Assembly: GCF_009755725.1 (NCBI RefSeq)
Contig: NZ_CP046619.1
Span: 2,108,001 to 2,172,000, forward strand
Source: Diaminobutyricimonas sp. LJ205
GTDB taxonomy: Bacteria; Actinomycetota; Actinomycetes; Actinomycetales; Microbacteriaceae
DNA length: 64,000 bases
Reading direction: 5' to 3'
Under the pieces are notes generated by a model, which was given only the letters and a program-made list of their open reading frames with translations, ran no database searches and was not told where the DNA came from. Below are positions 36,965 through 46,008 of this stretch, piece after piece. Position 1 is the first letter of the stretch. Every line of letters starts with the position of its first letter. A program made the translations under genes and the position numbers.

Positions 36965-37528
36965 TCAGTTCGAGCTGTCGAGAACCGCCCGGATAATGAC
37001 CAGCCTGACACCGTCATCGTCGGTTGCGAAGTACACGGTCGCGCGCCCGGATCGCTGTGCGAAAGTCCAGACATCCTCGACCGACGCGATCGCGCGTTCA
37101 ATCTGCCGCTGGAGCATCGGGACGGATGAGACTGCCTCCCCGGTCGCCCTGACGTAGCCGTCACCGAGGGCGAAAGCGTCGATGTCGCTGACCTCGAGAA
37201 CGGCGGTCACCGTGACCGATTTGAGCGAGCGCAACGAGCCCGACTGGACCACCGTGACGCCGTCCAGAATGGTCACGTTGGCAGCTTCCTCGATGCGCGT
37301 GACACTCAGTGACGTGCAATGGTCCGGACTGAGCACGAAACAGTTGCCACGTTCCAGCACCGGGGCGATGACGGACTGATAGCCGAAGGAGCCCAGCGCG
37401 GCGAGCGTCACAGCGATCACGATGACGGTGGTTGCCGCGGTTCGGAGCGATCGGCGTGGCTCAGGCTCATCCGAGCCGTCATCATCGACGTCGAAGATCT
37501 CGATGCCGTCGGACTGTCCTCCTTGCAC
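36965..37528 (-). CDS. Single-pass membrane protein, unknown
   Basis: 187 aa. Acidic N-terminus, Arg-rich stretch (EPRRSLRTAAT), a helix near 30-50, then an extracytoplasmic domain with Cys 63 and 70 (NCFVLSPDHC). The domain contains repeated beta strands (SVTVTAVLEVSDIDAF, FATDDDGVRLVIIRAVLD). The shape resembles DUF4230-like anchored domains but I am not sure. Shares the promoter region of the divergent acetyltransferase. Confidence 0.72.
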   Translation of the reverse strand: MQGGQSDGIEIFDVDDDGSDEPEPRRSLRTAATTVIVIAVTLAALGSFGYQSVIAPVLERGNCFVLSPDHCTSLSVTRIEEAANVTILDGVTVVQSGSLRSLKSVTVTAVLEVSDIDAFALGDGYVRATGEAVSSVPMLQRQIERAIASVEDVWTFAQRSGRATVYFATDDDGVRLVIIRAVLDSSN

Positions 37529-37625
37529 GATCTCGCCCCCTCACGTCGGTGCGGCAGACAGTAGCAACCTGCCGGGGGCGGCGATAGACCCGGTTTTCCG
37601 CACGTCGCATCGGATGCGGAACTGT

Positions 37626-37661
37626 GACTATTGCCCGCTCACGGACTATTGCGCGCTCCCG
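37626..37661. repeat. Tandem 18-bp direct repeat in a divergent promoter region
   Basis: Two adjacent copies (37626-37643, 37644-37661) of an 18-mer beginning GACTATTG, differing at two positions. Together with a 13-bp palindrome CGCATCGGATGCG at 37606-37618 they fill the gap between two divergent genes, a likely place for operators. Confidence 0.55.
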
Positions 37662-37701
37662 CACGGTGGCACGATGGCCGGTAGACGGAGGCGCACGCAC
37701 G

Positions 37702-38274
37702 ATGATCGAAGTAAAGCCGGCCCACGAGTTCGACGACATGGCGACCATGTTCGCGCCGAAGAAACCCGAGTCATCGGTGTGCTGGTGCCTGTCGTGGCGC
37801 CTGAGCTCGGCAGAGAACCGCGAGCTCCACGGCACCGAGCGAGCGGAGAAGGTCCGCGAACTGTGCTCGCGCGAGATCGCGCCCGGAGTGCTCGCCTACC
37901 TGGACGGCGAAGTCGCCGGCTGGGCCGGCGTGGCACCCCGAGCGGACCTGCATCCGTTCGCCAATTCGCGGAAGATCCCCCACGTCGATGACCTGCCGGT
38001 GTGGACTCTCTGGTGTCTCAAGGTGCGTCCCGGGTTCCGCAAGACCGGGGTGACGGCGGCACTGATCGACGGCGCCGTCGAGTACGCGCGAGCGTCCGGA
38101 GCACCCGCGATCGAGGCCTATCCCGTCGACAATGGCAACGAGCGGGTCGACCTGACCATGGCGTTCGTCGGTACTCGCAGCATGTTCGAACGAGCCGGCT
38201 TCACCAAGGCAGCAGACACGAGTTCGGTATCGGGAGGCTTCCCGCGCATCCTGATGCGTCGAAAGCTCGGCTGA
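37702..38274 (+). CDS. GNAT N-acetyltransferase
   Basis: 190 aa from ATG 37702. GNAT core: GWAGVAPRADL (strand b4), then LWCLKVRPGFRKTGVTAALIDGAVEYA with the acetyl-CoA loop RPGFRKTGV, and SMFERAGFTKAAD near the end. Two adjacent Cys (CWCLSW near 27-32) are characteristic of a subgroup of Gram-positive GNATs. Substrate unknown. Upstream longer frame consists of the tandem DNA repeat, so it is not coding. Confidence 0.85.
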   Translation: MIEVKPAHEFDDMATMFAPKKPESSVCWCLSWRLSSAENRELHGTERAEKVRELCSREIAPGVLAYLDGEVAGWAGVAPRADLHPFANSRKIPHVDDLPVWTLWCLKVRPGFRKTGVTAALIDGAVEYARASGAPAIEAYPVDNGNERVDLTMAFVGTRSMFERAGFTKAADTSSVSGGFPRILMRRKLG

Positions 38275-38325
38275 AGCGCCTGCCGTGGACTGCCGCCGCT
38301 CACGAGCGCGTGTCATAATCCGGGC

Positions 38326-39063
38326 GTGACGCTGTTCGAACCCGACCGCGACTGGGTCTCGCCGCCCAGGCCACCGCTGCACAGCGCGCGGCGGAGAGTC
38401 GGCATGACTGCGCTCCTGACCGCGTCCCTCGGAGCGTTGCTCCTTGCATTTTGGCCGTCGAGCCCGCTGTCCAATCCGTACTCGATGCCGACGGACGTGG
38501 CGCAAATCGCCGATCAGCTCGGCTTCACCGATGAAGGCCGGAGCATCTTCATGGATGCCCGCCCTGAGCTCCTCGACGGCGAGGAGTTTCGGAGCGCGTG
38601 CAATCTCGGTCCCGACGAGGGCGAGCAGGACCGCGGGTTGGACACCATCGGGTGCTACTACGGAATCGGGTCGAACACCGGGCGGATTGCGATCTTTCGC
38701 CCGGAGGACGAGCGCCTGGCCAATCAAGTGCTTGTGACGGCGGCCCACGAGTTCTTGCACGCAGCCTATGAACGGCTTTCCCCCGAGCAGCACGGTCATC
38801 TCAACGCGCTGCTCGAAGCGCGCTGGTCACTCATCCCGCCGGACGACCCGATCCAGGCCAGGTTTGCCTCATCGGTCGGCGGGTTGAGCGAGAACCGCTC
38901 GACGGAGCAGTTCGCTTACCTCGGGACCGAAGTCGCCGAAGCGTTGGACCCCGCTCTCGAGGAGTACTACGCGCAGTACTTTCGGGATCGTCAGGCGGTA
39001 GTCGCCCTTCACGATGCCGATCACTTTCTGGGCGCCGGACTCCGAATAGCCACGCCGGAGTAG
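38326..39063 (+). CDS. Membrane-anchored putative zinc metallopeptidase (HEXXH)
   Basis: 245 aa, GTG start. One helix at about 26-43; the rest is probably outside the cell. TAAHEFLHAAYERL (138-151) has the HEXXH zinc motif (HEFLH, 141-145), with candidate third ligands in the FAYLGTEVAEAL block about 60 residues later. Cys 92 and 110 may form a disulfide. The context gives no partner. A metalloprotease activity is inferred only from the motif. The family is not one I can name. Confidence 0.7.
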   Translation: MTLFEPDRDWVSPPRPPLHSARRRVGMTALLTASLGALLLAFWPSSPLSNPYSMPTDVAQIADQLGFTDEGRSIFMDARPELLDGEEFRSACNLGPDEGEQDRGLDTIGCYYGIGSNTGRIAIFRPEDERLANQVLVTAAHEFLHAAYERLSPEQHGHLNALLEARWSLIPPDDPIQARFASSVGGLSENRSTEQFAYLGTEVAEALDPALEEYYAQYFRDRQAVVALHDADHFLGAGLRIATPE

Positions 39064-39066
39064 CCT

Positions 39067-39672
39067 GTGCGCGTGGCCGAACAGCTGCGCATCTGGGCCG
39101 GTCTTCAAGGGTTTCTGAGTCTTGCGGCGTTGGTTGCGCTTGTGCTCTTCTTCCTTCTCGCGACGCCGTTCACAAGCGTGCAAACACAATGGATGTGGCT
39201 CGGGCCGGTCAACGACTGGCTTTCGGTGTTCAGCGCTGTGCCGTGGATCGTCGCGATGATCGTGCTCACCCTTCGAATCAATGCCGGGACAGGGCTCTGG
39301 ATTCTCACCCTCCTTGCGTGCCTCGGCGTTACGGCCCTCGCGGTGGTCACCTTGCTGATGCTCGCCGGGCGGGCGAGCTTGCAGGCGCAGTCGGTCATCG
39401 CCGTCGTGGCGATGACCGTGGCGTTGGCGTGGGGCGCCGTTGCCGCTCCCGCGGCCTCTCGGGCAGCAGCGATTCCACCGTGGCTCTCGTTCTTCGCTAT
39501 CGGGCTACTCGTGGCGTTCATCCTCGGCGCGGTCCTCGCCGGCGTCGGCTACCTCCTACATGCCGGCTCGTCCGCGCAGATGCCGCTCTACATCGTTGCG
39601 GCCACGGTGGGCGGACTCGCTTGGTGTGCGTTCCCGGTCTGGTGGCTCGCAGTCGCGTCCACGGCGCGGTGA
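39067..39672 (+). CDS. Multi-pass membrane protein, unknown
   Basis: 201 aa with about six hydrophobic segments and almost no charged loops. Starts GTG 39067 (or GTG 39073), 3 bp after the HEXXH protein stop, so the two are probably co-transcribed. No family recognised. Confidence 0.65.
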   Translation: MRVAEQLRIWAGLQGFLSLAALVALVLFFLLATPFTSVQTQWMWLGPVNDWLSVFSAVPWIVAMIVLTLRINAGTGLWILTLLACLGVTALAVVTLLMLAGRASLQAQSVIAVVAMTVALAWGAVAAPAASRAAAIPPWLSFFAIGLLVAFILGAVLAGVGYLLHAGSSAQMPLYIVAATVGGLAWCAFPVWWLAVASTAR

Positions 39673-39731
39673 TCCGTAGGCAGATCGCCGGGGCGGCGCC
39701 GCCGTGCTGGCGGAGCCCGTACGCTGATCGG

Positions 39732-40931
39732 GTGAAGCGTCGGCCGCCCGTTCCCCGGCTTCGCGAGGAACGCCTGCCCCGCGATGTGTACGTGCTCGGA
39801 TTGATCGCGTTCTTCGTCATGGTCGGCTTTGGCGTCGTCATCCCGGTGCTGCCCGTCTATGTGCGTGAATTCGGGGTGGGCTACCTCGAGGTGGGCGCCG
39901 TCGTGTCGGCGTTCGCGCTGATGCGGCTGGTGGTGACTCCGTTCTGTGGGCGGCTGATCGACCGCGTCGGCGAGCGCACCATCCTCGCCACCGGCATCGG
40001 CATCGTCGCGGTATCCAGCGGTCTGGTCGGTCTAGCCGCCGACTACGCGCAGGTTCTCGTGCTGCGCGGTGCCGGTGGGATCGGATCGGCGCTGTTCACT
40101 GTGTCGGCGATGACGCTGCTGCTCGGGTCGGCGTCGGCGACGCAGCGCGGCAGGGCAATGAGCTTCTACCAGGGCGGGTTCCTGATCGGCGGCATGGCCG
40201 GACCCGCCGTCGGAGGTCTGCTCGCCACGATTTCCTTACGCGCCCCGTTCTTCTTCTACGCCGGCACCCTCCTGATCGCCGGCCTGATCGGGTTGCTCCT
40301 GCTGCAGCCGGCGCGACCCAGGGCCGATCGGGATGCGGCGCCGCCACCAATCCCGTTGCGGGACGTTCTACGCGACGTGCGGTTCCGGGCCGCCTGCCTG
40401 GCGAACTTCGCTCAGGGCTGGGGCACCATGGGCGTTCGCACCGCCCTCATCCCGGTGCTGGTCGTCGAGCTGCTGCACGAGTCGGCAACCTTCACCGGCG
40501 CCGCCTTCGCCGTCGCCGCCGTCGCGCAGACCCTCGCGCTCACGCCGGCGGGCCGATTCGTCGACCGGGTCGGGCGCCGGCCCGCGCTGGTCGGTGCGTT
40601 CACGGTGGCCGGCGGCATCCTGCTCCTGGTCCCGTTCGTCGACTCGGGCTCGGTGTTGATCGTTCTGCTTGCCCTCTACGGTGCGGCGGCGGCGTTCATG
40701 GGCCCGGCAACGGCGGCCTCCGTCGGTGATGCGGCCGGGCCGCGAAACGCGCGTCCGGTGGCGATCTATTCGGCGTTCTCCGATGTCGGCGCCATCGCCG
40801 GACCGCTGGTCGCCGGTGCCCTGCTGGACGCGTTCTCGTATCCGGCGGCGTTCGCGTCGGCGACGGTGTTCATGCTGATCGCGGCCGGGTACGCGCTCCG
40901 GATGCCACGGCTGCGCTCCGACGTTGGCTGA
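39732..40931 (+). CDS. MFS transporter
   Basis: 399 aa, 12 predicted helices. The start is taken as GTG 39732 because the hydrophobic core begins at LIAFFVMVGFGVVIPVLPVYV. MFS signature GRLIDRVGERTILATG (loop 2-3) and its repeat GRFVDRVGRRPALVG (loop 8-9) are present. Drug-efflux-like DHA1 subfamily by general pattern; substrate unknown. Confidence 0.88.
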   Translation: MKRRPPVPRLREERLPRDVYVLGLIAFFVMVGFGVVIPVLPVYVREFGVGYLEVGAVVSAFALMRLVVTPFCGRLIDRVGERTILATGIGIVAVSSGLVGLAADYAQVLVLRGAGGIGSALFTVSAMTLLLGSASATQRGRAMSFYQGGFLIGGMAGPAVGGLLATISLRAPFFFYAGTLLIAGLIGLLLLQPARPRADRDAAPPPIPLRDVLRDVRFRAACLANFAQGWGTMGVRTALIPVLVVELLHESATFTGAAFAVAAVAQTLALTPAGRFVDRVGRRPALVGAFTVAGGILLLVPFVDSGSVLIVLLALYGAAAAFMGPATAASVGDAAGPRNARPVAIYSAFSDVGAIAGPLVAGALLDAFSYPAAFASATVFMLIAAGYALRMPRLRSDVG

Positions 40932-41011
40932 GTGCGAGTCCGGCCTGCTGCTGCCGGGCTGGGTCGGATCAGACTGGACCGCGCATTGCCTGCCGGGGTT
41001 ATCGTGAGGGC

Positions 41012-42256
41012 GTGAGCCCGAAGACGAGCCCGGCCGAGGTGTTGCAGATCGACGGCCGCGAGGTGCAGATCTCGAATCCCGGCAAGGTGGTCTTCCCCGA
41101 CCCCGGCATCACCAAGCTTGACCTGGTCAACTACTACCTCGCCGTGGCCGACGGGGCGTTGCGCGGCGTGACCGGCCGGCCGATGGTGCTGAAGCGGTTC
41201 GTCAAAGGCATCGAGCAAGAGGCGTTCTTTCAGAAGCGCGCGCCCGAGAAGCGCCCCGATTGGGTCGAGACCGCGACGCTGCACTACGCGTCGGGCAATT
41301 CGGCCGAGGAGGTCGTCGTGCGAGACGCCGCGGCGCTGGCCTGGGTGGTGAACCTCGGATGCCTCGACCTGAACCCACACCCGGTACGCGCCGAGGACCT
41401 CGACCATCCCGATGAGTTACGCGTGGACCTCGACCCGATGCCCGGCGTCGACTGGAAGCAGATCGTCGACGTCGCCATGATCGCCCGGGAGGTGCTCGCC
41501 GACCATGGCCTGGTCGGCTGGCCGAAGACCTCCGGCTCGCGGGGCATCCACATCTACGCGCGGATCGAACCGCGCTGGGACTTCCGCCAGGTGCGGCTCG
41601 CCGCCGAGTCGCTCGCCCGCGAGGTTGAGCGGCGTGCGCCCGGCCTGGCGACTGCCCGATGGTGGAAAGAGGAGCGGGGCGAGAGCGTGTTCGTCGACTT
41701 CAACCAGAACGCCAAGGACCGCACCGTGGCATCCGCCTATTCGGTGCGTCCACTGCCGGATGCCCGGGTCTCGACTCCGCTCGATTGGGAGGAGCTGTCG
41801 GTTTGCCGGCCGGAGCAGTTCACGGTGCGCACGGTGCTCGAGCGGTTCGCCGAGCGCGGGGATGCGGCATCCGGAATCGATGACGCCGTCGGCAGCCTGG
41901 ACGCGCTGCTTGCCCTGGCTAAGGAGCTCGGACCGGCGGAGAAGCCACCCAAGGCTGCGGACGGCTCGGGCAGGCGCACGTCGACGATGCCGCTGATCGA
42001 GATCGCACGAGCGAAGACCAAGCCCGAGGCGCTGGAGGGCCTCGAGCGCTGGAAGGCGAAGCATCCGAGCGTGGTGCCGCTGCTCGAGCCCGCGGACGTG
42101 CTGGTCGACGGGATGCGCGGCTCGAGTTCGCTGTGGTATCGGATCCGGGTGAACCTGCAGCACGTGCCCGAGCTTGAGCGGCCGGAGCAGGCCGAACTCG
42201 AAGTGGACTACGACCCGTGGGCGAGCAAGCGTCCGCCGGGTGACGCGGCGGAGTGA
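41012..42256 (+). CDS. LigD-type primase-polymerase domain protein (stand-alone)
   Basis: 414 aa, GTG start. It is the polymerase domain of bacterial NHEJ ligase D without ligase or nuclease domains. Visible family features are ISNPGKVVFPDPGITKLDLVNYYLAVAD at the N-terminus, catalytic RVDLDP (137-142) and TSGSRGIHIYARI. The third acidic residue is in ESVFVDFNQN. The C-terminal 100 residues (SLWYRIRVNLQHVP) are an extra tail. Related mycobacterial stand-alone enzymes (PolD1, PrimPolC) can fill gaps and add ribonucleotides. No Ku or ligase gene lies in the window. Confidence 0.9.
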   Translation: MSPKTSPAEVLQIDGREVQISNPGKVVFPDPGITKLDLVNYYLAVADGALRGVTGRPMVLKRFVKGIEQEAFFQKRAPEKRPDWVETATLHYASGNSAEEVVVRDAAALAWVVNLGCLDLNPHPVRAEDLDHPDELRVDLDPMPGVDWKQIVDVAMIAREVLADHGLVGWPKTSGSRGIHIYARIEPRWDFRQVRLAAESLAREVERRAPGLATARWWKEERGESVFVDFNQNAKDRTVASAYSVRPLPDARVSTPLDWEELSVCRPEQFTVRTVLERFAERGDAASGIDDAVGSLDALLALAKELGPAEKPPKAADGSGRRTSTMPLIEIARAKTKPEALEGLERWKAKHPSVVPLLEPADVLVDGMRGSSSLWYRIRVNLQHVPELERPEQAELEVDYDPWASKRPPGDAAE

Positions 42257-42819
42257 GCGGATTCTCCGAGCACTGACCAGCTCTGCGGTGCACGGTCATC
42301 GGCAGAGGTGATTCCGGCAACCCAGTCATCTTCGCGGCCGTTCCGTCCAACCGCGCCGAGCCGGAGACAGCCCTCGAAACGGAAGCCGGCTTTGCTCGCG
42401 ACCGCCGCGGATGCCTTGTTTCCGGCGAAGGCTCGCCATTCAAGCCGGTCCAGGCTGAGGTCTTCAAAGGCATACGTCACCACTTCAGGCACCGCGCGCG
42501 ACATGATGCCGCGGCTGCGGAAAGCCGGGTCCATCCAGTAGCCGATCGCGGCACCGCCGGCCGCGATGCGGTCAAGACTGACTATCCCGGCGAAGCGATT
42601 GTTGTGGCGGATGGCCCACGTCAAGTGGGTGCCGTCGGACCACCCGCGCGGGATGAAGGTCGTGACGTAGCCCTCCGCGTGAGTGAGCAGGTACGGGACT
42701 GGAACGGGAATCCGCCGCTGCAACTCCGCATCCTGACAGGCCGTGTAGATCGCCGGCACGTCATCCACGGAAGGGATCGTCAGTCGGATGTCCCCCAGAT
42801 CGAACTCAACCGAATCCAT
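42208..42819 (-). CDS. GNAT acetyltransferase, RimJ/RimL type
   Basis: 203 aa. Family pattern with IRLTIPSVDDVPAIYTACQD at the start, AIGYWMDPAFRSRGIMSRAVPEVVTYAFEDL (acetyl-CoA site), then NKASAAVASKAGFRFEG. The 3' end overlaps the end of the LigD-like gene by about 49 bp on the opposite strand, so the last 16 codons may be dispensable. Substrate unknown. Confidence 0.85.
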   Translation of the reverse strand: MDSVEFDLGDIRLTIPSVDDVPAIYTACQDAELQRRIPVPVPYLLTHAEGYVTTFIPRGWSDGTHLTWAIRHNNRFAGIVSLDRIAAGGAAIGYWMDPAFRSRGIMSRAVPEVVTYAFEDLSLDRLEWRAFAGNKASAAVASKAGFRFEGCLRLGAVGRNGREDDWVAGITSADDRAPQSWSVLGESAHSAASPGGRLLAHGS

Positions 42820-42858
42820 TCGAGGAAAGTATCACCGCGACTCGGGTGAGCAAGTCGC

Positions 42859-43854
42859 TCAGACAAATTCGCGTGGCGCCGCGGCATCCGATCGCGTCCG
42901 AAGGAATCGGAGGCCGAGCCATCCGAGAATCCCGACAACCGCTGCCACGATGAGCCGCGGAAGCACCAGCTCCGGCAGCCACAGCGCCATATTGAAGACT
43001 CCGATGCCGTAGTCGAGCATCTCAGCGGGTCGGGTGGCGAGCACGCGCGTTCCCGCTGCGGCGCTCACGGCTGTGAATACGGTCGGTCCAATCCACAGGA
43101 TCAGGATGGCTACCGCACCAGCGACGACCCGGCCGATCGTATGGAATCCCGACCAGGCGAGCGCTGCGCCGATGATCACCGCGGGAACCCAGCGAACGAG
43201 ATCGAGCAGCCCGGTGGTCAGGTCATTCTGAATCGAGCCGAACGGGGCCACGAGCGCGCTCAGCCACACGCCGGTGGCAAGCGCGGCGATGGCCAGGGCG
43301 ATGACTGCGCCCGGGACAGGCGATTTGGCGATCAGCAGCAGGACCAGGATGCCGGTCAGCACCGCAAGGGCGGTGACGGCGACCAGCGCCGCGAGGTAGA
43401 GGTCCGCCCAGTTGCTCCGTTCCAGGCCGTTCATGACAACCGCGGTGGTCTGAACTGCGGCGATGGCCTGCACCACGAGCACACCGAGCAACACCATCCG
43501 CAGGCTATGAGGGGACTGGCGTGCTCGGACGGATCGCGCCGCGACTCCCGCGATCGCCGAACCCGTCACGATCAGCCCCACAATCACGACGAGTTCGTAC
43601 TGGCTGAACGGCAGGAGCGCGATCGGCATCTGCTCGGGGCTGGTGGGGGTAGCCCAGAGATTCTGCAGTGGGAGGCGGGCTCCGGTGATGAGCCAGGGAA
43701 GCAGTCCGACCAGCGCGGCGGCCGCTCCGATGACCAGGAACCAGACGAGGGGCAACTGTCCCTGCGACTCGGCGGTGTCTTCCGGGGCATCCGTCACCGG
43801 TGCATCGTGTGTCGTTCCGTGCGCCGAGGAACCGCCATCGCTGGGAGCTGTCAT
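42859..43854 (-). CDS. Multi-pass membrane protein, paralogue A
   Basis: 331 aa with about seven helices after a charged 33-residue N-terminus. It aligns over its whole length with the protein at 46973-47965. Shared blocks are LPWLITGxRLPL, GLIVTGSAIAGVAAR, TAVVMNGLE, TGILVLLLIAxSPVPGA and APFG. No family recognised. Confidence 0.78.
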   Translation of the reverse strand: MTAPSDGGSSAHGTTHDAPVTDAPEDTAESQGQLPLVWFLVIGAAAALVGLLPWLITGARLPLQNLWATPTSPEQMPIALLPFSQYELVVIVGLIVTGSAIAGVAARSVRARQSPHSLRMVLLGVLVVQAIAAVQTTAVVMNGLERSNWADLYLAALVAVTALAVLTGILVLLLIAKSPVPGAVIALAIAALATGVWLSALVAPFGSIQNDLTTGLLDLVRWVPAVIIGAALAWSGFHTIGRVVAGAVAILILWIGPTVFTAVSAAAGTRVLATRPAEMLDYGIGVFNMALWLPELVLPRLIVAAVVGILGWLGLRFLRTRSDAAAPREFV

Positions 43855-43939
43855 TCAGCCGACATTAGTTTGTAACTGAGAATGATGCAGCATTTACGCG
43901 GACACCGGCCACCTGCGTCGCAGCGGTGACTGGATCAGG

Positions 43940-45271
43940 TCAGTCCTTCGACGGGTTCTCAGCCATGAGGGCCCGCTTCGGCATCCACGCGAAACTCGCC
44001 GCCGCGACGAAGCAGAGCGCGGCGGCCGAGATCCAGGCGATCAGGTAGCTCCCGCTCATCTCCCGGCCGACGCCCGCCGCAAACGCGCCGATTCCGGCGC
44101 CCACCATGTGTGCGGCGAACACCCAGCCGAACACCACGGTTGAGCGTCGCAGGCCGAAGTGCTCCCTGCAGAGTGCCACGGTGGGCGGCACCGTGGCGAC
44201 CCAGTCCAGTCCGTAGAAGACGATGAAGATCCACAGCGGCGGCTCCACAGCGGGGGCCAGTAGTGCGTGCACGACTAGCAGCGACATCCCACGCAATGCG
44301 TAGTAGATGACCAGAAGCAATGCCGGGCGCACCCGGTCGGTCAACCAGCCCGACAGGATCGTGCCGATGACGTCGAAGATGCCGATCAATGCGAGCAGGC
44401 CCGACGCGGTCGTTGCCGGCATGCCGTGATCGTGGGCAGCGGGAATGAAGTGCGTCTGCACGAGCCCGTTCGTCGACCAGCCGCAGACGAAAAAGGTGAA
44501 TGCCAGGATCCAGAATGCGCGGGAATGCATCGCCTCGCGCAGCACGAGGATGGTCTCCGCAGCGATGTTGCGCCTCGGCACGGCAGCGGCCGGGGCATCG
44601 GCGGTTTCGTCAGCACCATACGGTCGCAACCCCACCCGCGCCGGGCTGTCGGCGAACGGCCAGAACAGCAGCGGGATGATCACGATCGCCAGCGCCGCCA
44701 CGCCGAGCGCGGCCGTCCGCCAGCCCTCGTGGGCAGCCACGTGGACGACCGTCGGCAGGAAGATCAGCTGGCCGCACGCGTTCGCTGCCGAGAACACACC
44801 CATGACCAGCCCACGGCGCCGGTGAAACCAGCGATTGGCGACCATCGCGCCGAATACCAGGGCCATCGCGCCGGTGCCCACGCCGACGAATGCACCCCAG
44901 AGCACCCAGAGCTGCCAGGAGTCGGTCATCACCACAGTCAGTCCGCTCCCGAGGGCGACCAGACAGAGCGCAGTGGCGATTACCGCGCGCACCGAGAATC
45001 GCTCCATGAGGACGGCCGCAAACGGCGCGACCAACCCATAGATGATCAGATTGGCGGTGACGGCTCCGGATGTCTCCGCCCGAGTCCATCCGAATTCACT
45101 CTCCAGCGGCTCGAACAGCGCGCCCGTGGTCGAGCGGAAGGCGGCAGCCGCGATGAGGGCTGCCATGGTGACCGCGGCGACAAGCCAGGCGCGGTGGAGG
45201 CGCATGCGTGGTGCCGGCAGTTCGCTCGGAGTCTGCTGCTCCTCAGTCGTGCCGGTCACGACCTCGCCCAC
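43940..45271 (-). CDS. MFS transporter, OFA-like
   Basis: 443 aa, 12 helices. FEPLESEFGWTRAETSGAVTAN at the first loop, followed by MERFSVRAVIATALCLVALGSGL and NRWFHRRRGLVMGVFSAANACGQLIFLP, fits the oxalate:formate antiporter-like / monocarboxylate MFS group. About 70 bp from the next upstream gene. Substrate unknown; organic acid is only a family expectation. Confidence 0.85.
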   Translation of the reverse strand: MGEVVTGTTEEQQTPSELPAPRMRLHRAWLVAAVTMAALIAAAAFRSTTGALFEPLESEFGWTRAETSGAVTANLIIYGLVAPFAAVLMERFSVRAVIATALCLVALGSGLTVVMTDSWQLWVLWGAFVGVGTGAMALVFGAMVANRWFHRRRGLVMGVFSAANACGQLIFLPTVVHVAAHEGWRTAALGVAALAIVIIPLLFWPFADSPARVGLRPYGADETADAPAAAVPRRNIAAETILVLREAMHSRAFWILAFTFFVCGWSTNGLVQTHFIPAAHDHGMPATTASGLLALIGIFDVIGTILSGWLTDRVRPALLLVIYYALRGMSLLVVHALLAPAVEPPLWIFIVFYGLDWVATVPPTVALCREHFGLRRSTVVFGWVFAAHMVGAGIGAFAAGVGREMSGSYLIAWISAAALCFVAAASFAWMPKRALMAENPSKD

Positions 45272-45339
45272 GCGGCAGCCGGCACCGCAGGGGTGGGTTC
45301 AGTTCTCGTACGCATCGCACAGGAGCGTATCGCGGACCC

Positions 45340-45849
45340 TCAGCTGACTTCGCCGGCCGCACCCTTCACGGCGTCATCCACGTCGGATGCCTTCACGTCG
45401 AGTTGTTTGGCAACGCGTTTCTCTGCCTTCAGTTCGGCCTTGTCAATCGCATCCTGAATCGTGGTTTCACCGATGATCAGCAAGGCAGCCTCACCTTCGT
45501 CGATGAGCACCCCGAGTTCTTTGACTTCGGAACGCGAGATTCCACGCGCGAGGTGCCCACTCACCGCGCCGATCGCGCCGCCGACCAGGGCAGTGCCGAT
45601 GACAGCCGGAGCGAACACGAGCCCCACAACGGCGCCAGCCGCGGCACCACCCCAACCCCCCTTGCGGGTCGCCATCTCGTCCTTGTTCAGGTGCACCTTG
45701 CCCTTGTCGTCCTTGGTGACCACCCCCGCGTCGTACGTGCCAACCGCACCTGCCGAGTGCAGTTCCTTGACGACGTCGTAGTCAGCGCGCGCCGCCGCTT
45801 CGTTCGGATATGTGCCGATGAAAAGGAAAACGCCGTCTGCTTTAGCCAT
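45340..45849 (-). CDS. DUF1269-like membrane protein
   Basis: 169 aa from ATG 45849, with AGGAG about 8 bases ahead. The N-terminal FLFIGTYPNEAAARADYDVVKELHSAG is followed by a Gly-rich hydrophobic hairpin (GGWGGAAAGAVVGLVFAPAV and GTALVGGAIGAVSGHLARG, about 63-100) typical of glycine-zipper segments. Then EVKELGVLIDEGEAALLIIGE. This matches the DUF1269 / general-stress-like layout. Function unknown. Confidence 0.8.
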   Translation of the reverse strand: MAKADGVFLFIGTYPNEAAARADYDVVKELHSAGAVGTYDAGVVTKDDKGKVHLNKDEMATRKGGWGGAAAGAVVGLVFAPAVIGTALVGGAIGAVSGHLARGISRSEVKELGVLIDEGEAALLIIGETTIQDAIDKAELKAEKRVAKQLDVKASDVDDAVKGAAGEVS

Positions 45850-46008
45850 GGTGGGGCTCCTATCCAATGTGGGAATCTCCGTCGATGGAACCACCTCGAG
45901 CACAGGCGGTCATCACACAGTTGGGGTGAAAGCGTTTGCCGGTGAACTTCTCCTGAGAGCCCGGTGAGAAGTCTTCAGCGGGCCGGGAGCCGGACGTAGC
46001 ATGGCCCT

